Positions 46,319 to 58,260 of a DNA stretch of 64,000 bases are shown here, one piece after another (positions within the stretch are counted from its first letter, which is position 1; every line of letters starts with the position of its first letter). The stretch comes from Dysidea avara. Lineage: Eukaryota > Porifera > Demospongiae > Dictyoceratida > Dysideidae. The DNA is taken from positions 10,379,277 through 10,443,276 of the forward strand of contig NC_089281.1 of NCBI RefSeq assembly GCF_963678975.1, written 5' to 3'. The position numbers were made by a program, and so were the translations under genes. Under the pieces are notes generated by a model. That model was not told the origin of the DNA. It worked only from the letters and a program-made list of their open reading frames with translations, and did not search any database.

Positions 46319-46868
46319 TTTAGCTGCAGCCATGCCATAGACTTATTAAGTGTGACTATCAAAACATACTCTATATGTACAAAAATTGTTTGCTATGCAT
46401 GTAAGCAATTATATACTTGCTTAGCAAACTAAAGTTGTGTGTAGCTATATGACTTTACATTGCAGCCTAACTATGACTCATCTATGAATATTTGTATGTT
46501 CTCTGCATGGCTCACATGCAGATTGCCATATATACTGACAATGATAGCTATTTGCATTATGAAAGTTATATAAGCTAACATGCACATGTATAGCTATATG
46601 TACGAACAGTTTTATCTGGCCATACCAACATATGCAGCTATATTGCATTGTAGCTGTATAGCTAGCTACGTTTACGTATAGGAAAGACTGTTAGAGTGAT
46701 GATCAACTATTTCTTTCTACTTGTAGATTTACTAATCAGTGGAGATTGACCCTTTGCAGGCTATAGTGTATATGCAAAGGTCATATTAGATCAAGTTGTT
46801 TAGCTAGTGGTAATTACAATATAAATGTATCAGTATAACTATCATACTGCATGCACAGTATTTTAGAT
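46319..46868. other. Intergenic, nothing recognised
   Basis: TAGCTA-rich non-coding sequence. Confidence 0.4.
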
Positions 46869-46871
46869 TTA

Positions 46872-47142
46872 GGCCACATAAACTATTATTATTAGTTTCT
46901 GTATCCCCGCCGCGGCATGACCGTTTTTCTTACCTCATCAAAGATTTTGCATGGTGGCTGAGTGCAGCTATCCAGCACCTTCTAAAGTTGGTACCTTGCT
47001 AGAGCAGTCTATAAGAAAACTACATTCTGAGTCATTTTAGCTAGCTAACTCAGCTATCTAGTTAGTAAAAATAAAATAAAAATCCGCCTTCCCGCACTGC
47101 AATTTTGAGTACAGAAACTATAATAATCAAGTTTATGTGGCC
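46872..47142. mobile_element. PIF/Harbinger-like MITE with TTA duplication
   Basis: GGCCACATAAACTATTATTA at the left is mirrored at the right (ending TTTATGTGGCC), and TTA flanks both ends (46869-46871, 47143-47145). The ends continue inward to TTAGTTTCTGTA/TACAGAAACTA, resembling the TTAGTTTCTC part of the 662-2321 element. 271 bp and non-coding, with a GC-rich CCCCGCCGCGG patch. It lies in the upstream region of reductase copy 2. Confidence 0.75.
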
Positions 47143-47189
47143 TTATAGCTAGCTATAATTAATGCTGCATATAAGAAAAATTAGCAAGT

Positions 47190-47228
47190 GCATGCATGCT
47201 AACATGCATGCTAACATGCATGCATGCG
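47190..47228. repeat. TGCATGCA/ACATGCATGCTA short tandem repeat
   Basis: GCATGCATGCTAACATGCAT and continuation: about three 12-bp units in a self-complementary run, about 60 bp upstream of the copy 2 promoter. Confidence 0.7.
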
Positions 47229-47290
47229 ATGAACAGCAAAATCTGCCATAAATATATATATAGTGAAGCCCCTTTAATACCACGCTAGTG

Positions 47291-47316
47291 CACGTGATCA
47301 TCAACACTTATAAAAG
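47291..47316 (+). promoter_or_regulatory. E-box plus TATA box of reductase copy 2
   Basis: CACGTG at 47291-47296 and TATAAAAG at 47309-47316, with 12 bp between them, 69 bp before the ATG. Same motif order as copy 1. Confidence 0.6.
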
Positions 47317-47385
47317 GGGTAGCTGTTAGGTCAAGCACGTAGTTCGTGTCTTTAGTGCTCCCTGCTACAACTGCAGATAAAAGAA

Positions 47386-50300
47386 ATGGCTGGACGAGTA
47401 GCTATTTCAGAGCAAAAGCAACAGAATCGCCGTGGCAAGCTTGACGCTGGTAAAGGTCTGCTAGGCTGGATCAAACTCTGCAGGAAGTACAAACAGGAAA
47501 ACAACACTAGCTCTCAAACAGTAGTTATAACCTTTGAAGAGCTCCGAAAGCACGACATGGAGAACGACTGCTGGACTGCATTCCGAGGTATACTGGAAGT
47601 GTTGTGATAAATAGGTGTAATGAAGTCATTATAATTATGCATGACACCTAAGGTGCTACCATAACACTTCTGTTTTAACAGTGTAGCTATACATTTGCTG
47701 CATAACCGTGTCACGTGTATAGAGCTATAGTTGCTAGTTACTGCATGCATTATCTTCTGCAGATAAGTGTAGTCCACCTTAGTGGTGTTGAGTAGAGTGG
47801 TCATGCGACACGCTGTGAAGACCATGCATGCATGATGCAGAAAAAGGACATAGATCTAGCTAGCTAAACGTATGTAGCTATACTGTATACCTCATCCTTT
47901 AGCTACCTGCTCTTCTGCACATGCAAAACTAAGAGTATATAGCTTGTTAAATTAACATACACCTAAAACGTGCATACAGCTTAGCTGCCTTTTTCTTTTC
48001 CTTGCATGTAACTGCCAGTCGAATTACTATCAGCTTTAGTGGCTGTTAGGCTGTTGAACCTGAGATCATACACTCAGGACTCGCACTGCTTGCATGGACT
48101 TCTTCAGAGCACTATCTGAATGCTTATTTCTGCTGTACTATAGCTTGCTTGTAGTGATAATATTATTTTAATGATGTCTTGCAGCATAGAATTGATTAAA
48201 TCATTAATGCATAAAGTGGTGAGAATTAGATTGCACATTACTCTTCCACAGGAGTTGTTTACAATGTCACTCATTATCTGGCATTTCATCCTGGTGGAAA
48301 ATCTGAAGTAATGAAAGCAGCTGGAATTGATTGTACTTCACTGTTTAATCAGGTAACTAGCTATATGGTTGTGCTGCATTGCACAATAATAATGCTATAC
48401 TTCTCCAAACAGGTTCACTCCCATGTCAACCTATCTTCAATACTGGTTACTTTTAAAGTGGGTACTTTGGCAACGTTTGGTCCACTGTCATCAAGTTTGT
48501 ACATATCTGAGCCCTTTTTACACCCTGGTAATTGTACATGTCATTGATATGTTGCATATAGCTATACATGCAGTGGAACCTCTCTATTAATTACGGACAT
48601 TTTGGGACCCAGAATGTTTGGCTGTGATATAGAGGTTTTCCTCTTTCAGAGGTAAAAAGTGTATTAACCAGACCGGTTTGGGACCAAAATTTTTGTCCTT
48701 GTTATAGAGGTTTTTTCTATTGTGTTCTTAATTTGGGGAGTTTGTTAAGAGAGGTTCCACTGTGTGCAGTAGCTGCAGTTTCCGTGTTATTATTATTACC
48801 TTTATTGTGTTTCCGGCTAACATTCTATTCAATACTTTGCATGCAGGATCTCCTGTGGCTGTTAGAAAGCTGAGTACACAAATGCTCAAGATAACAACTC
48901 TGAACACAACTGACTGTGAAGGTGATGGAAGCTTCAAGCTTGTAATCAGCAACATACATCCTTATATTATTTTCTTACAGATGTTGCTGATGGAGCCAAC
49001 ATAGCCAGCCCAGTTCATAACATTGACGTAAACAAAATTCCAGCCACTCCTACCAGCAGTGCTTCTTCACATCATTTTAACCTTGGTATGTATGGTGCCA
49101 CTGCAATACTTGTACTTGTAGACCATAGATGCATCATTTAGACAATGAAATTACAAATAGTCTTGCTATACCTGAAACACGTTCTAGAAGAAGTTCACGT
49201 GAACAAAAGGACCAGCCAAGTGTGAAGTAGGAGTTGTGTGTGCATAAGTTCATGTATTTACTAATAATGTAATCCATACACAGGTATAATTGGCATCAGA
49301 CTGAGACAGATGTGGTCATTACACTAAATGGACAAAGCCTGGTTAGCTTAATTGTATGTTGGCAAATATATATATCTACCCCATACATTGCTGGCATGTG
49401 CATGATTGTTCAAGTGTGTGTGCTGCAATATTACATCTTGTTATACACTCAAGGTGTTCAATGTGGAGGATACTATCTTGCACATTAATGATTGTGTGTT
49501 TGAAACTATCATCTTTCTTGGGAACTGGTGCTACAATATGAATATTGGTTAGTCTCAAGTTCAGAAGCTAATAGCTATATTATTTTTCTCTCATTAGCCT
49601 TAGAGCATCCAGTCAACAAATCAAAAGGTAACCACATGCGATATACTATGATATGGTAATACATATTGTTTATTTTAGCCATGTAAAAGTATTTACGAAC
49701 ATATTTTACATCATGTCTATATACAGTGCACTTGGTGGGAGCTGAGCTGCAAATCGTACTTGGGAAAGCAACTAATGGAATAAAGTGGAGTAATCTAGGT
49801 GTACTGTTGCCAGGAAATAGTACAGTTACTCCAAGGTGTACTGAGAAAGAAGGTTAGTTGAGTGTGTAAATTTGATTGGTGTCAGTAAAAATGTGTAATT
49901 AAAACGTGTTACTACTGAGATTTTTATTCATATGGTGGGTGACAAACTCTTAGGTTATGTGCTTGAATACATACAGGTACACAGTACATGAAGTGCACTC
50001 TGAAGTCAGTCAATGAAGTTAATCACAAAACTAAGACATTTATCTTTAAACTACCTGGAGCATCACATATGATAATACCAACAGGACATCATGTCAGTAT
50101 AAAGGCTAAACAGGATGGTGCGTATATACCTATTTTTGTGTGACATAATATGTTCATGTATAGCTACAGGTGACTGGGTAGAGCGTAGCTATACACCAAT
50201 ACTACCACTGACTGGTGATTGTAACAATGAGGGATCTGAAGTGGAGTTGATGGTAAAGTTGTACAAGAATGGAGCAATGTCATCTATTCTTTCATCAATC

Positions 50301-51104
50301 TGCATTGGTATGTACCAATTGCATCATCTCTATACTTCTATTGCAGTATAATATTATGTGCATGAATGATTCGTCTACATACTACAATATTATTCATTCT
50401 TGTAGGGGACATGATACATGTTAGCTTTCCAATGGGTAGCTTCACTACTTCTCTACTAGACAGTATGGATCATGTCACTCTCATAGCTGCTGGAAGTGGT
50501 CAGTTTCCATGGCAAATAATATGTCGTATGTTGCATGACTACTGAATTCAAGCTTTTGTGTTTACAGAGTACATGTGTACTAATGCATCTATGCATGTAT
50601 AAACAACTATACATACCTCCATTGTACTTACAGGGTTTACACCTATGTCAAAACTGATAAGGAGAGCATTGAAGAATACCTATAGAACCAACAAGTTGTC
50701 AGTGAAGCTGTTACTTTTCAACAAGACAGAAGATGATATAATGTGGAGAGATGAATTAAAATTGCTTGTTGAACAAGACTCCAAGTGAGCAAACTTAGAA
50801 TTTTATGAGAGTATTTTTTAAATTATATTCTATATAGGTTTACAGTAGTACACATCCTATCACATGCTGGAAATAGTTGGATTGGTCAAAGAGGAAGAAT
50901 TGGTAGACGTGTACTACAACAGCACATGCATCCTGCCAATGATGGTCAACTGATATGTGTGTGTGGTCCAACTCAGTTCACACACACGACTATCAGGTAC
51001 AATAAAACCCATGTTAATGTGATTCTAAATAATCATTCTGTGTTTTATACAGCACCCTCTTGGACATGAACTACAAAGAAAATAGCATTCATGCTTTTGA
51101 ATAA
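47386..51104 (+). CDS. CYB5R4: Cytochrome b5 reductase 4-like (NCB5OR), paralogue 2
   Basis: Second complete NCB5OR-type gene, predicted 574 aa. Exons: 47386-47587, 48252-48352, 48413-48527, 48847-48921, 48981-49085, 49142-49226, 49284-49341, 49454-49547, 49598-49627, 49727-49852, 49977-50117, 50170-50307, 50406-50498, 50634-50784, 50838-50996, 51053-51104. All junctions are GT-AG, with the same phases as paralogue 1; ten of the sixteen exons have identical length. Cytochrome b5 haem ligands are His80 (FHPGG) and His103 (FNQVH). The CS domain starts YNWHQTETD (exon 7). The FAD motif ERSYTP is in exon 12, GSGFTP spans exons 13/14, and the NADH-loop motif CVCGP is intact, unlike copy 1. The gene is more compact (3.7 versus 5.0 kb), with shorter introns; intron 3 carries a CAGTGGAAC MITE. 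Exons 8, 11 and 12 are far more similar to copy 1 than exons 5 and 14. Confidence 0.94.
48571..48762. mobile_element. CAGTGGAACCTC MITE in intron 3 of reductase 2
   Basis: CAGTGGAACCTCTCT at the left and GAGAGGTTCCACTG at the right, 192 bp, non-coding. TATAGAGG words recur inside. Ends match the pogo-like copy at 41498-41742. The corresponding intron of copy 1 lacks it, so it inserted after the gene duplication. Confidence 0.65.
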
Positions 51105-51334
51105 TCTCTGTAACTTCCTCGTTGCTGTATAGTAGTTTAACTAACATTTCGAAATCGTTATCATTATTTATGCAAAACCACAAGGACTAGCATACACATA
51201 AGTACATGCAGTCATTTTAAACTTGTTTTACCATATATTGTTTGTAATCCCATGTGCTATTGAGATTCTGTTGAAAAGTATACTTTTCGAAAAGGGAATA
51301 ATGTAAATGTACAATATGTCACCATTACATTTAA

Positions 51335-51340
51335 AATAAA
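51335..51340 (+). terminator. AATAAA polyadenylation signal of reductase 2
   Basis: AATAAA 230 bp after the stop codon, a plausible 3' end. Confidence 0.4.
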
Positions 51341-52785
51341 CTTTTAAATGCTTGAGTATATCATACTTCTACCTCAAAAAAATTCAGGGAAATCAACTAA
51401 CTAGCTACATTCAACAAGGGAATGACACAACTATACAGCTTGTAAGGTTGCTATCCTGCAGTATAGCCATTTTGACAAATCAAAGCCTGATGACAAGAAA
51501 GTAGTTGTTATATACAAAAAGTGATATACTTACACTTGAATGAAATCTGATTAATTGTTATTGTAGATCCTGAAAACATTACTTCGTGTTGGTCTGCTTG
51601 CACTAAATTGAAAATGCAGAACAGGATAGATGCCCCATAAGACACAAATAGGCATTTGTATGGTGGTGCCATTAAAACCTATTTCATCAGCTATATAGCT
51701 ATAGCCACACAGCATTATTGCTATTACAGGTATAATAGCTGCTACCCATACACAAGCTTTGTGAATATAGAGCACCCATAGCAGCATCACATCCTGTGTT
51801 AACATTCTTATGTGTTCATAATGCACACACGTTTCTTTGTATGTGTGGCCTACAGACATTTTCCCATGCCATGCCCCATACTGGTTACTTTTACAGTTGG
51901 TGTTACTTGATCATGCAATCACATTATGCCTGTATTATGTGTCCAAGGCAGTGGCAGTGCATTCAGCATTATAGAGTATTATTAATGAAACCTATCTTAG
52001 TAGCCACCTCCCTAAAAGACCAACTATAAAATCGCCAAGTGAAAAGTCTGTACAGTAGCTATTCTTTAAAAATTGTGAAAAGGTATTAATGCCATAATGT
52101 TGAAAGCCAAAAAGATGCATGTGTTCTGCAAAGTTGTGGGAAGCTTATTATAATTGAACAGACTTTGCTATTTAGGAATTCAGTTTTGCCATACTTGGGA
52201 AATATTCACAGAGATGTTTTTGGCTGGCTATATGGGTGTGGTATTGTACATGCACAAAAACTTGTAATTTTATGTAAACTGGTAATGCTAGAAGCGACAT
52301 TGCTGGTCTGATCACTTCTATAAGGGTTACTAATGTAGCTTACATTCTTTAATATAGATGCGTATGTAAATTATCTTCATTTCAACCCGAAGTGTAATGT
52401 TTGACATGTATAGACAAATGAATTGAAGTGATAGTTGCAACACATCAAAGTACACTACTGTACATTTGTATGAGTGTATAAGATTACTGCAGGTGTGGAT
52501 CATCTGTCACAATAACAGGAAGGGGCCCTTCAATCTTATTATAGACATTAAGAAATTCTTTGTTCAGTGTTCATTATGTTGCTCACAATAAAAATGTTTG
52601 TGGGCTATGTGATAATCACAATGATGTAATTATTGTGATACCTACATGATTATTGTGATAAAGATAATATGTATAATACTATAGTGAGTTTGTGCCATTA
52701 TTGAGATCTTATTTGTGGACTGCTGTACAAATCAACAGTAAGGCAGACAGTGAGAATGATCTCTGACCCATTATATAGTACTGCT
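51341..52785. other. Intergenic with partial dispersed repeat
   Basis: No gene recognised. CATCCTGTGTTAACATTCTT (51788-51807) is a reverse-oriented piece of the AACACAGGATGTGG repeat found at 53.7-60.7 kb. Confidence 0.4.
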
Positions 52786-52789
52786 GGAA

Positions 52790-53370
52790 AAGACTACAAC
52801 ACCTGTATCTTGGAGTCAAATTACATCATAGACTTTCATGGAAACCACACATAGACTATACATTTGCTAATAAAACCATTGGTTTTTGCAACAAAATCTT
52901 CAGCATTGCCCTACACATCTGCGTGAACTAGCATGTAAACAATTTGTGATACTTGTATTAGAGTGGCTGATATGGGATCCTTACCACCTAAGATGACCCA
53001 GCATAGAGCTGGTCGTTTTGTGTCAGGTAAACCATGGAGAGACAGCATCACAAACATCCATGAAAACTTTAATTAGCCATCATTACAAGAATGTCGCAAA
53101 TGGGCAAGACTAGTATTATACCCAGTTGTTGCCTTCCCATAAGATCATCTGTGCTGAGGACTCAATATTCACACAACCTTAAACTAGTACTACTCCTTCC
53201 TACCAAGAACAGTACCAGATTGGAATAGACTTGATGATATGATAATTGAACCACATACTGTAGAAGTATTTAAACAATCACTAATTAATTTATTGTAAAT
53301 TGATTTGTAATTGTACATCAGCACTATACCCTTGGAGGGTCCTGCTGTGATTAAAAATTACTATTATTAC
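52790..53370 (+). pseudogene. Heavily decayed LINE ORF2 3' part
   Basis: Across several frames with many stops one can read YLGVKLHHRLSWKPHID, then VLEWLIWDPYH, HRAGRFVSG, PSLQECRKWARL and, at the end, VPDWNRLDD with FKQSLINLL. The order is that of a LINE thumb/C-terminal region. The 3' end is GGGTCCTGCTGTGATTAAAA followed by ATT repeats. It resembles the family of the fragment at 739-2054 (WDPYH, RAARWV). Confidence 0.7.
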
Positions 53371-55874
53371 ATGAAACTGTGCTTGTAAAACTATTTTCCA
53401 TGACATTATTTCATTATATCATTTATCACGATCAAATGGTTTTAGCATGGGTTATTTCAATATCACATAGCCCAAGGGTGTATATGATGACTCTAATAGA
53501 ACATACACTTATAATATTTGGTAAAGACATCCACATGCACCGAACGTATCACATAATATATACCACACCCAGTCGTTTAAAGTGATTTCATTCCCTGCAT
53601 GGTAGTCTGTTAACTCAGTTTACTTCTGTACTCCAATGGTGTGTAAAAAGTGTATACTTAGCTATTATGAAGCAGATTTCCTTGGCTGTGGTATCAGTCA
53701 ACCATATTGGAGTCAACCTGTTGACTACACAAAGAGAGAAGACCCCTAAACCATGTACGTGACATGATAGACAGGTAAGAATGTTAACACAGGATGTGGC
53801 CAGTATTGCCGGGCTGTATTTACAGGAGTTCTCTTTGTGATACTGGATAATGATACTCACAATAAGCTAACCATCATACCTCATAATATGTGCCATTTCA
53901 ACAAGGTACATGACAAAGGTACCTAATGTGTCAAAATCCTGCTAAATAAGCTGTGGTCTTATCATGCACCATACACCACTGGTGTAAGTTTTGCAACATA
54001 TATGTATATACACATAAATGTTTCCCTTAGCAGCTTGTACATTTGTAAGTAAATTCACCATACTGGTGCAATGGAAATTCTAATCTGATGTTTACCTCAA
54101 TGTATTATATAGATTCACCCACAAGGTTGTGGGTTGGAAACACTGTTCATGTGGTCAACACTCCTTTGTTATTATTAGCAGTTAAAGCGATGGCTTGCAT
54201 GTAGTCTAAATGGAGGAAGATATGTGACCAAGTTGCAGTGTCACCACTAAGTAAAAATTAGAACACACACACGGTGATAGCTCTGCACATGACAATGTTC
54301 TAATTAATATACATACAGTAGTATGCAAAGCATTGCTGGTAAAGTCTCTAATAAAACATACACACACAACACTATATATATGAGCATTTTTATTAATTCT
54401 TGGGTGAACTTAAGAATGATGCTGAACATGTGTAGCTGGTGAACACGTATAATTTGAAACCAGTCTATACTAACATATATTTGATTTACAGTGCTCTGGA
54501 CACATGCACACAAAAGTCATGGTAATAAAATGAATTATATTGTCTGTTTTAAAGTAAATGGATTTGATGATTGATATCAGGGTGAATGTGTAAGTAAACA
54601 TTTATACCATGCTCGTGATACTACTGATAGGTAAGAATGTTAACACAGGATGTGGTATGGATAATAGCTACAAGTGCTAGGGTGTGTAACAATTAACTAA
54701 TTTACAATACCTGACAACCATAGAGCAAAACTGATAACAAGGTACAGTAGCACAGACATCAATGTCACGATAAAGAAAAGCCAAGCATTACTGTGGTAAT
54801 TGATGTCTCTGGTTCACACTTTACAATTATTTGATAATAAACAAGGTTCCCTGAGTACACAGACCTTATAAACTGCTTACTCTAATAGAACATACACTGT
54901 AGCACTGATTATATTTATTTTCTTTGCTTCGACACAATTATACTCTTGCCTATTTCTATACCATAGTGGTGAACACACAAAAATATGATGATAATAAATC
55001 AAAGGCTCACATTGACAGCTTTAAACAGTAACAGGATGGATGACACAGGAGTTAGTCTGTTGGCCACACACAATGAAAACACCTTAACCATGTACGTGAT
55101 GTGATGGATAGGTAAGAATGTTAACACAGGATGTGGGCATGGACAATAGCTACAAGTATTTAGTGTGTAACAATTTCTTATATTCACAATACGGATACCT
55201 TAAGAATTAAATGATGGCAAATGCTGTGTTTATAGTAAATTTCAACTTGATCTGCAAACCTTATACAATAAGACAATTAGCACACTCGACAACTCCTATT
55301 CCACAGTCACTTCAATGTTTACACACATGGTATCACCTACAAGGATGTGGTTTATATACACTGTTCATGTGGCTATGACTCCTCTGCTTTTGTCAGTTTA
55401 CAAAGTGGTGGGTTGTTTGCCCAGTCTAATGATGAACTTCCTTTACTAGAGTGGTCTTTGTATATATACAACAGATACCAAACGTCTTTCGAATACGTTT
55501 AGACAACTTCATAGACATTTCTTGCTACATCATTCATGAATATGGCTGTCCTGAGCATCACGATTATGGCACAGTGATAACAGTTCTTACATTTTATGGC
55601 TGCTTGTATGTCACAATCCCCAAACACTTTGTCATTACATCATTACTTTTAAGATGATACAACCTTCTTCTATGGAGATGGACATACGCAAACTCGGGCT
55701 TTGGGTTATATAAATTCCACATTGTGCCCATATCTCTATTATATAATATGAACTCTTGGTTAACTCATTGTGATTACTACATTCTGTTCTGTGTATGTGG
55801 AATATTATAATGGACCCATTTGTGTTGTTATATTAAATAATGTAAAGTTACACCATATATGGTAAGCATAGCCA

Positions 55875-55912
55875 CAAACTGTGGTATATCAGTTATATAC
55901 CACAGTTTGCCG
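55875..55912. repeat. Hairpin ACAAACTGTGGTATA
   Basis: ACAAACTGTGGTATA and TATACCACAGTTTG flank a 5-6 bp loop within the repeat cluster. Strong potential hairpin, function unknown. Confidence 0.6.
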
Positions 55913-57508
55913 GCACTTTTGATCTTCACCAAAGGAAATGATATAGTGTCCTACAATCAATGGGAATAGTAAAATTCATGCAACAAGTTATTTCATCAAA
56001 AAGAGTAAGCAGGTAACTAACTCACAAACTACACTTCCAGACATAAGACCACTAGTAGACTGGACAACTCCAATCTCACAGTTACTTCAATAGTTCACAC
56101 ATGGTGTCACCTAGTTTGTATACACTGTCCATGTAGCAGTTACTCCTCTGTTATTATCAGCTCATGTGGCAAATTGTTATTCCGTCGACTTCCTTTACTT
56201 GTAAGAGTTGTTGTATGAATATAACAAAGAGATCAGATATCACCTTGCAAATACACTAATGTAATGAAACCTCACTTAGCAGTCACTACTTTTAATAAGA
56301 CTACTTCACCAGGTCTCAAACATAGCTACGATGTAGTTCATGACTTTATTGATTAATTATCTACAGGCCACCTCTTTTTTGAGCTAATTTTATTGGATAG
56401 CCCTGCTAATGAGGATTAACTGTACCAGTATGTGTCATTTAATGTGGGAATATCTTAATACTTGCAATTAAGTGTGAAACAACAAAAGCACTCTAATTGA
56501 ACATACAGGTGCAGTTTCCAATGCTCATTTGAACACATCTATTATACCATAATATGTGTTGGTCTGCCAATAATATTAACATAATTGCCTATGTTACTAT
56601 GACAACAGTACATAAAGTTGTAATTCAATACAGGATGTTGTATAAAACAAAAGAATCATTATAAGTGTATTCAATGTGATGTGTAGAGAACCTTCATCTG
56701 ATACCTACTGACTTTACTAGTTCAGTGGTATCAACTTTATGTAATATCTGTATACATATTGTTGTAGTTATAGTACATTCAATCAATTCAGAATAGTTAA
56801 AACTATGCTTTCTCAGATGCCACATGCCATACCTGTTGCAGCTAGTATGTGCATACAATAAACCACTTTTACTGCCACATATTATTTAACAATGGTGTGC
56901 AACTGTGCATTAATGAACAGGAAAATCCTAATTAGGAGTATTTTTGCTTTGTCCACTGGTGATAGTGAAGTTGTAAAATGGTATCTGATCTTTTGTTATA
57001 TTCATACAAAAATTCATTCATGTCAAGAAGCTCATACAATCTACCTCATTATACACCTTACAAAAACTAATAAGGCATGGTCATGTAGGTGATACCATGT
57101 GTAAACATTAAAGTGAAAAGAAGATTCGAGTTGCGGGGTCACTTAGTAACTAATGTACACTTACAAACAGTATATTATGGTTAATCTATTCCAAGCAGTC
57201 ACTTACAAAGAATTCTGCTATGTACAAAAGTCATCATTCTGCTTTATTTATGTGATAAATTGTTAGGCCAAGTCAACTTCCTTTGCTCAAATGTATCAAA
57301 CAAATATTGTTGTATAGACATTATCACATGCATTAATTGTCTCCAATATACACTATGCAGCAGTGGATCTTTTATCATCACAATAACAAGATGTGAATGT
57401 ACACTACATGCCCATTAAACCTGGGAATATTACAAAGCAACTTTAAATCTAGTCTACTCTAATTGAGCACACAGGTTCAATTTCAAGCAATTACAAGTGC
57501 AATTTTAT

Positions 57509-57640
57509 CATGTGTCAGTTAATATATCTGTATTACTTGATACTACAGTATGTTACAATGATAACTGATCATCGGTGTAGCTAGAGTTAGACAAGTTATA
57601 ACTCAACACAGGATGTAGTATATATATTATATTCAATGTT
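57509..57640. repeat. Inverted partner of 59942-60045
   Basis: TGTCAGTTAATATATCTGTA, then GATAACTGATCAT and AAGTTATAACTCAACACAGG are the reverse complement of the block at 59942-60045 (CCTGTGTTGAGTTATAACTT). Related blocks are at 56570-56660 (same orientation) and 61440-61540 (opposite). Confidence 0.65.
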
Positions 57641-58149
57641 AGCACTAAATGATGAAAATCTACACTGATCCATTGTTGTACAACTTGCATACTTTGCAGA
57701 TATGGTATAGATATGAATAACACCAATTGTCTTCTATTACATACTGTACTTAACTTTGCTTTCTCAGTTTTCATGTCCATATATGTATAACAGATCCAGT
57801 ATATGTGTGTAATTATGTTTTCATTGCCATACATTACTTAATGTGTATTAATGTACACAAAAAGTGATCATGAGAATGTGGACTGAATGGTGCCTGACTG
57901 AATGGCACCAGATAAAATTAATTTTGCTGTCCCAACAATCTGATTATGTGCCCCAACCATCAACTACTGAAAAATGAAGTGGCCATTATGCATTCTTGGA
58001 TTTCTTGCATGGCTGCACTGCTTTTTTTTCTCTTTGTCATTGGATAGGAAAAAAAAAAGAGTGGTATGTTCTGGTTCAAAAACCCATACTTGTTCTGGAC
58101 ACACCTCCAAATGTGACATCACATCTCCTGCACATGCTACTGTAGACCA

Positions 58150-58260
58150 CGTGATGGATTTATTTATTATTTATTTATTAAGGCTTTACAGCACAAGTGC
58201 TGAAGGTCTGTAGGACACCTGATCCTACAGCCTGTTTGAAGTTGTTGGATCTCGAGGCTG
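58150..58260 (-). repeat. LINE 3' UTR remnant with AAT-rich tail
   Basis: On the - strand CTGTAAAGCCTTAATAAATA runs into AATA/AAT repeats (58158-58182), preceded by CTGTAGGATCAGGTGTCCTA. A typical LINE 3' end without coding sequence. Confidence 0.45.

Noticed and set aside
53780..53800. CAGGTAAGAATG as a splice donor in motif b
   Set aside because: No exon with coding potential ends there in any copy, and the next AG is only about 15 bp away.
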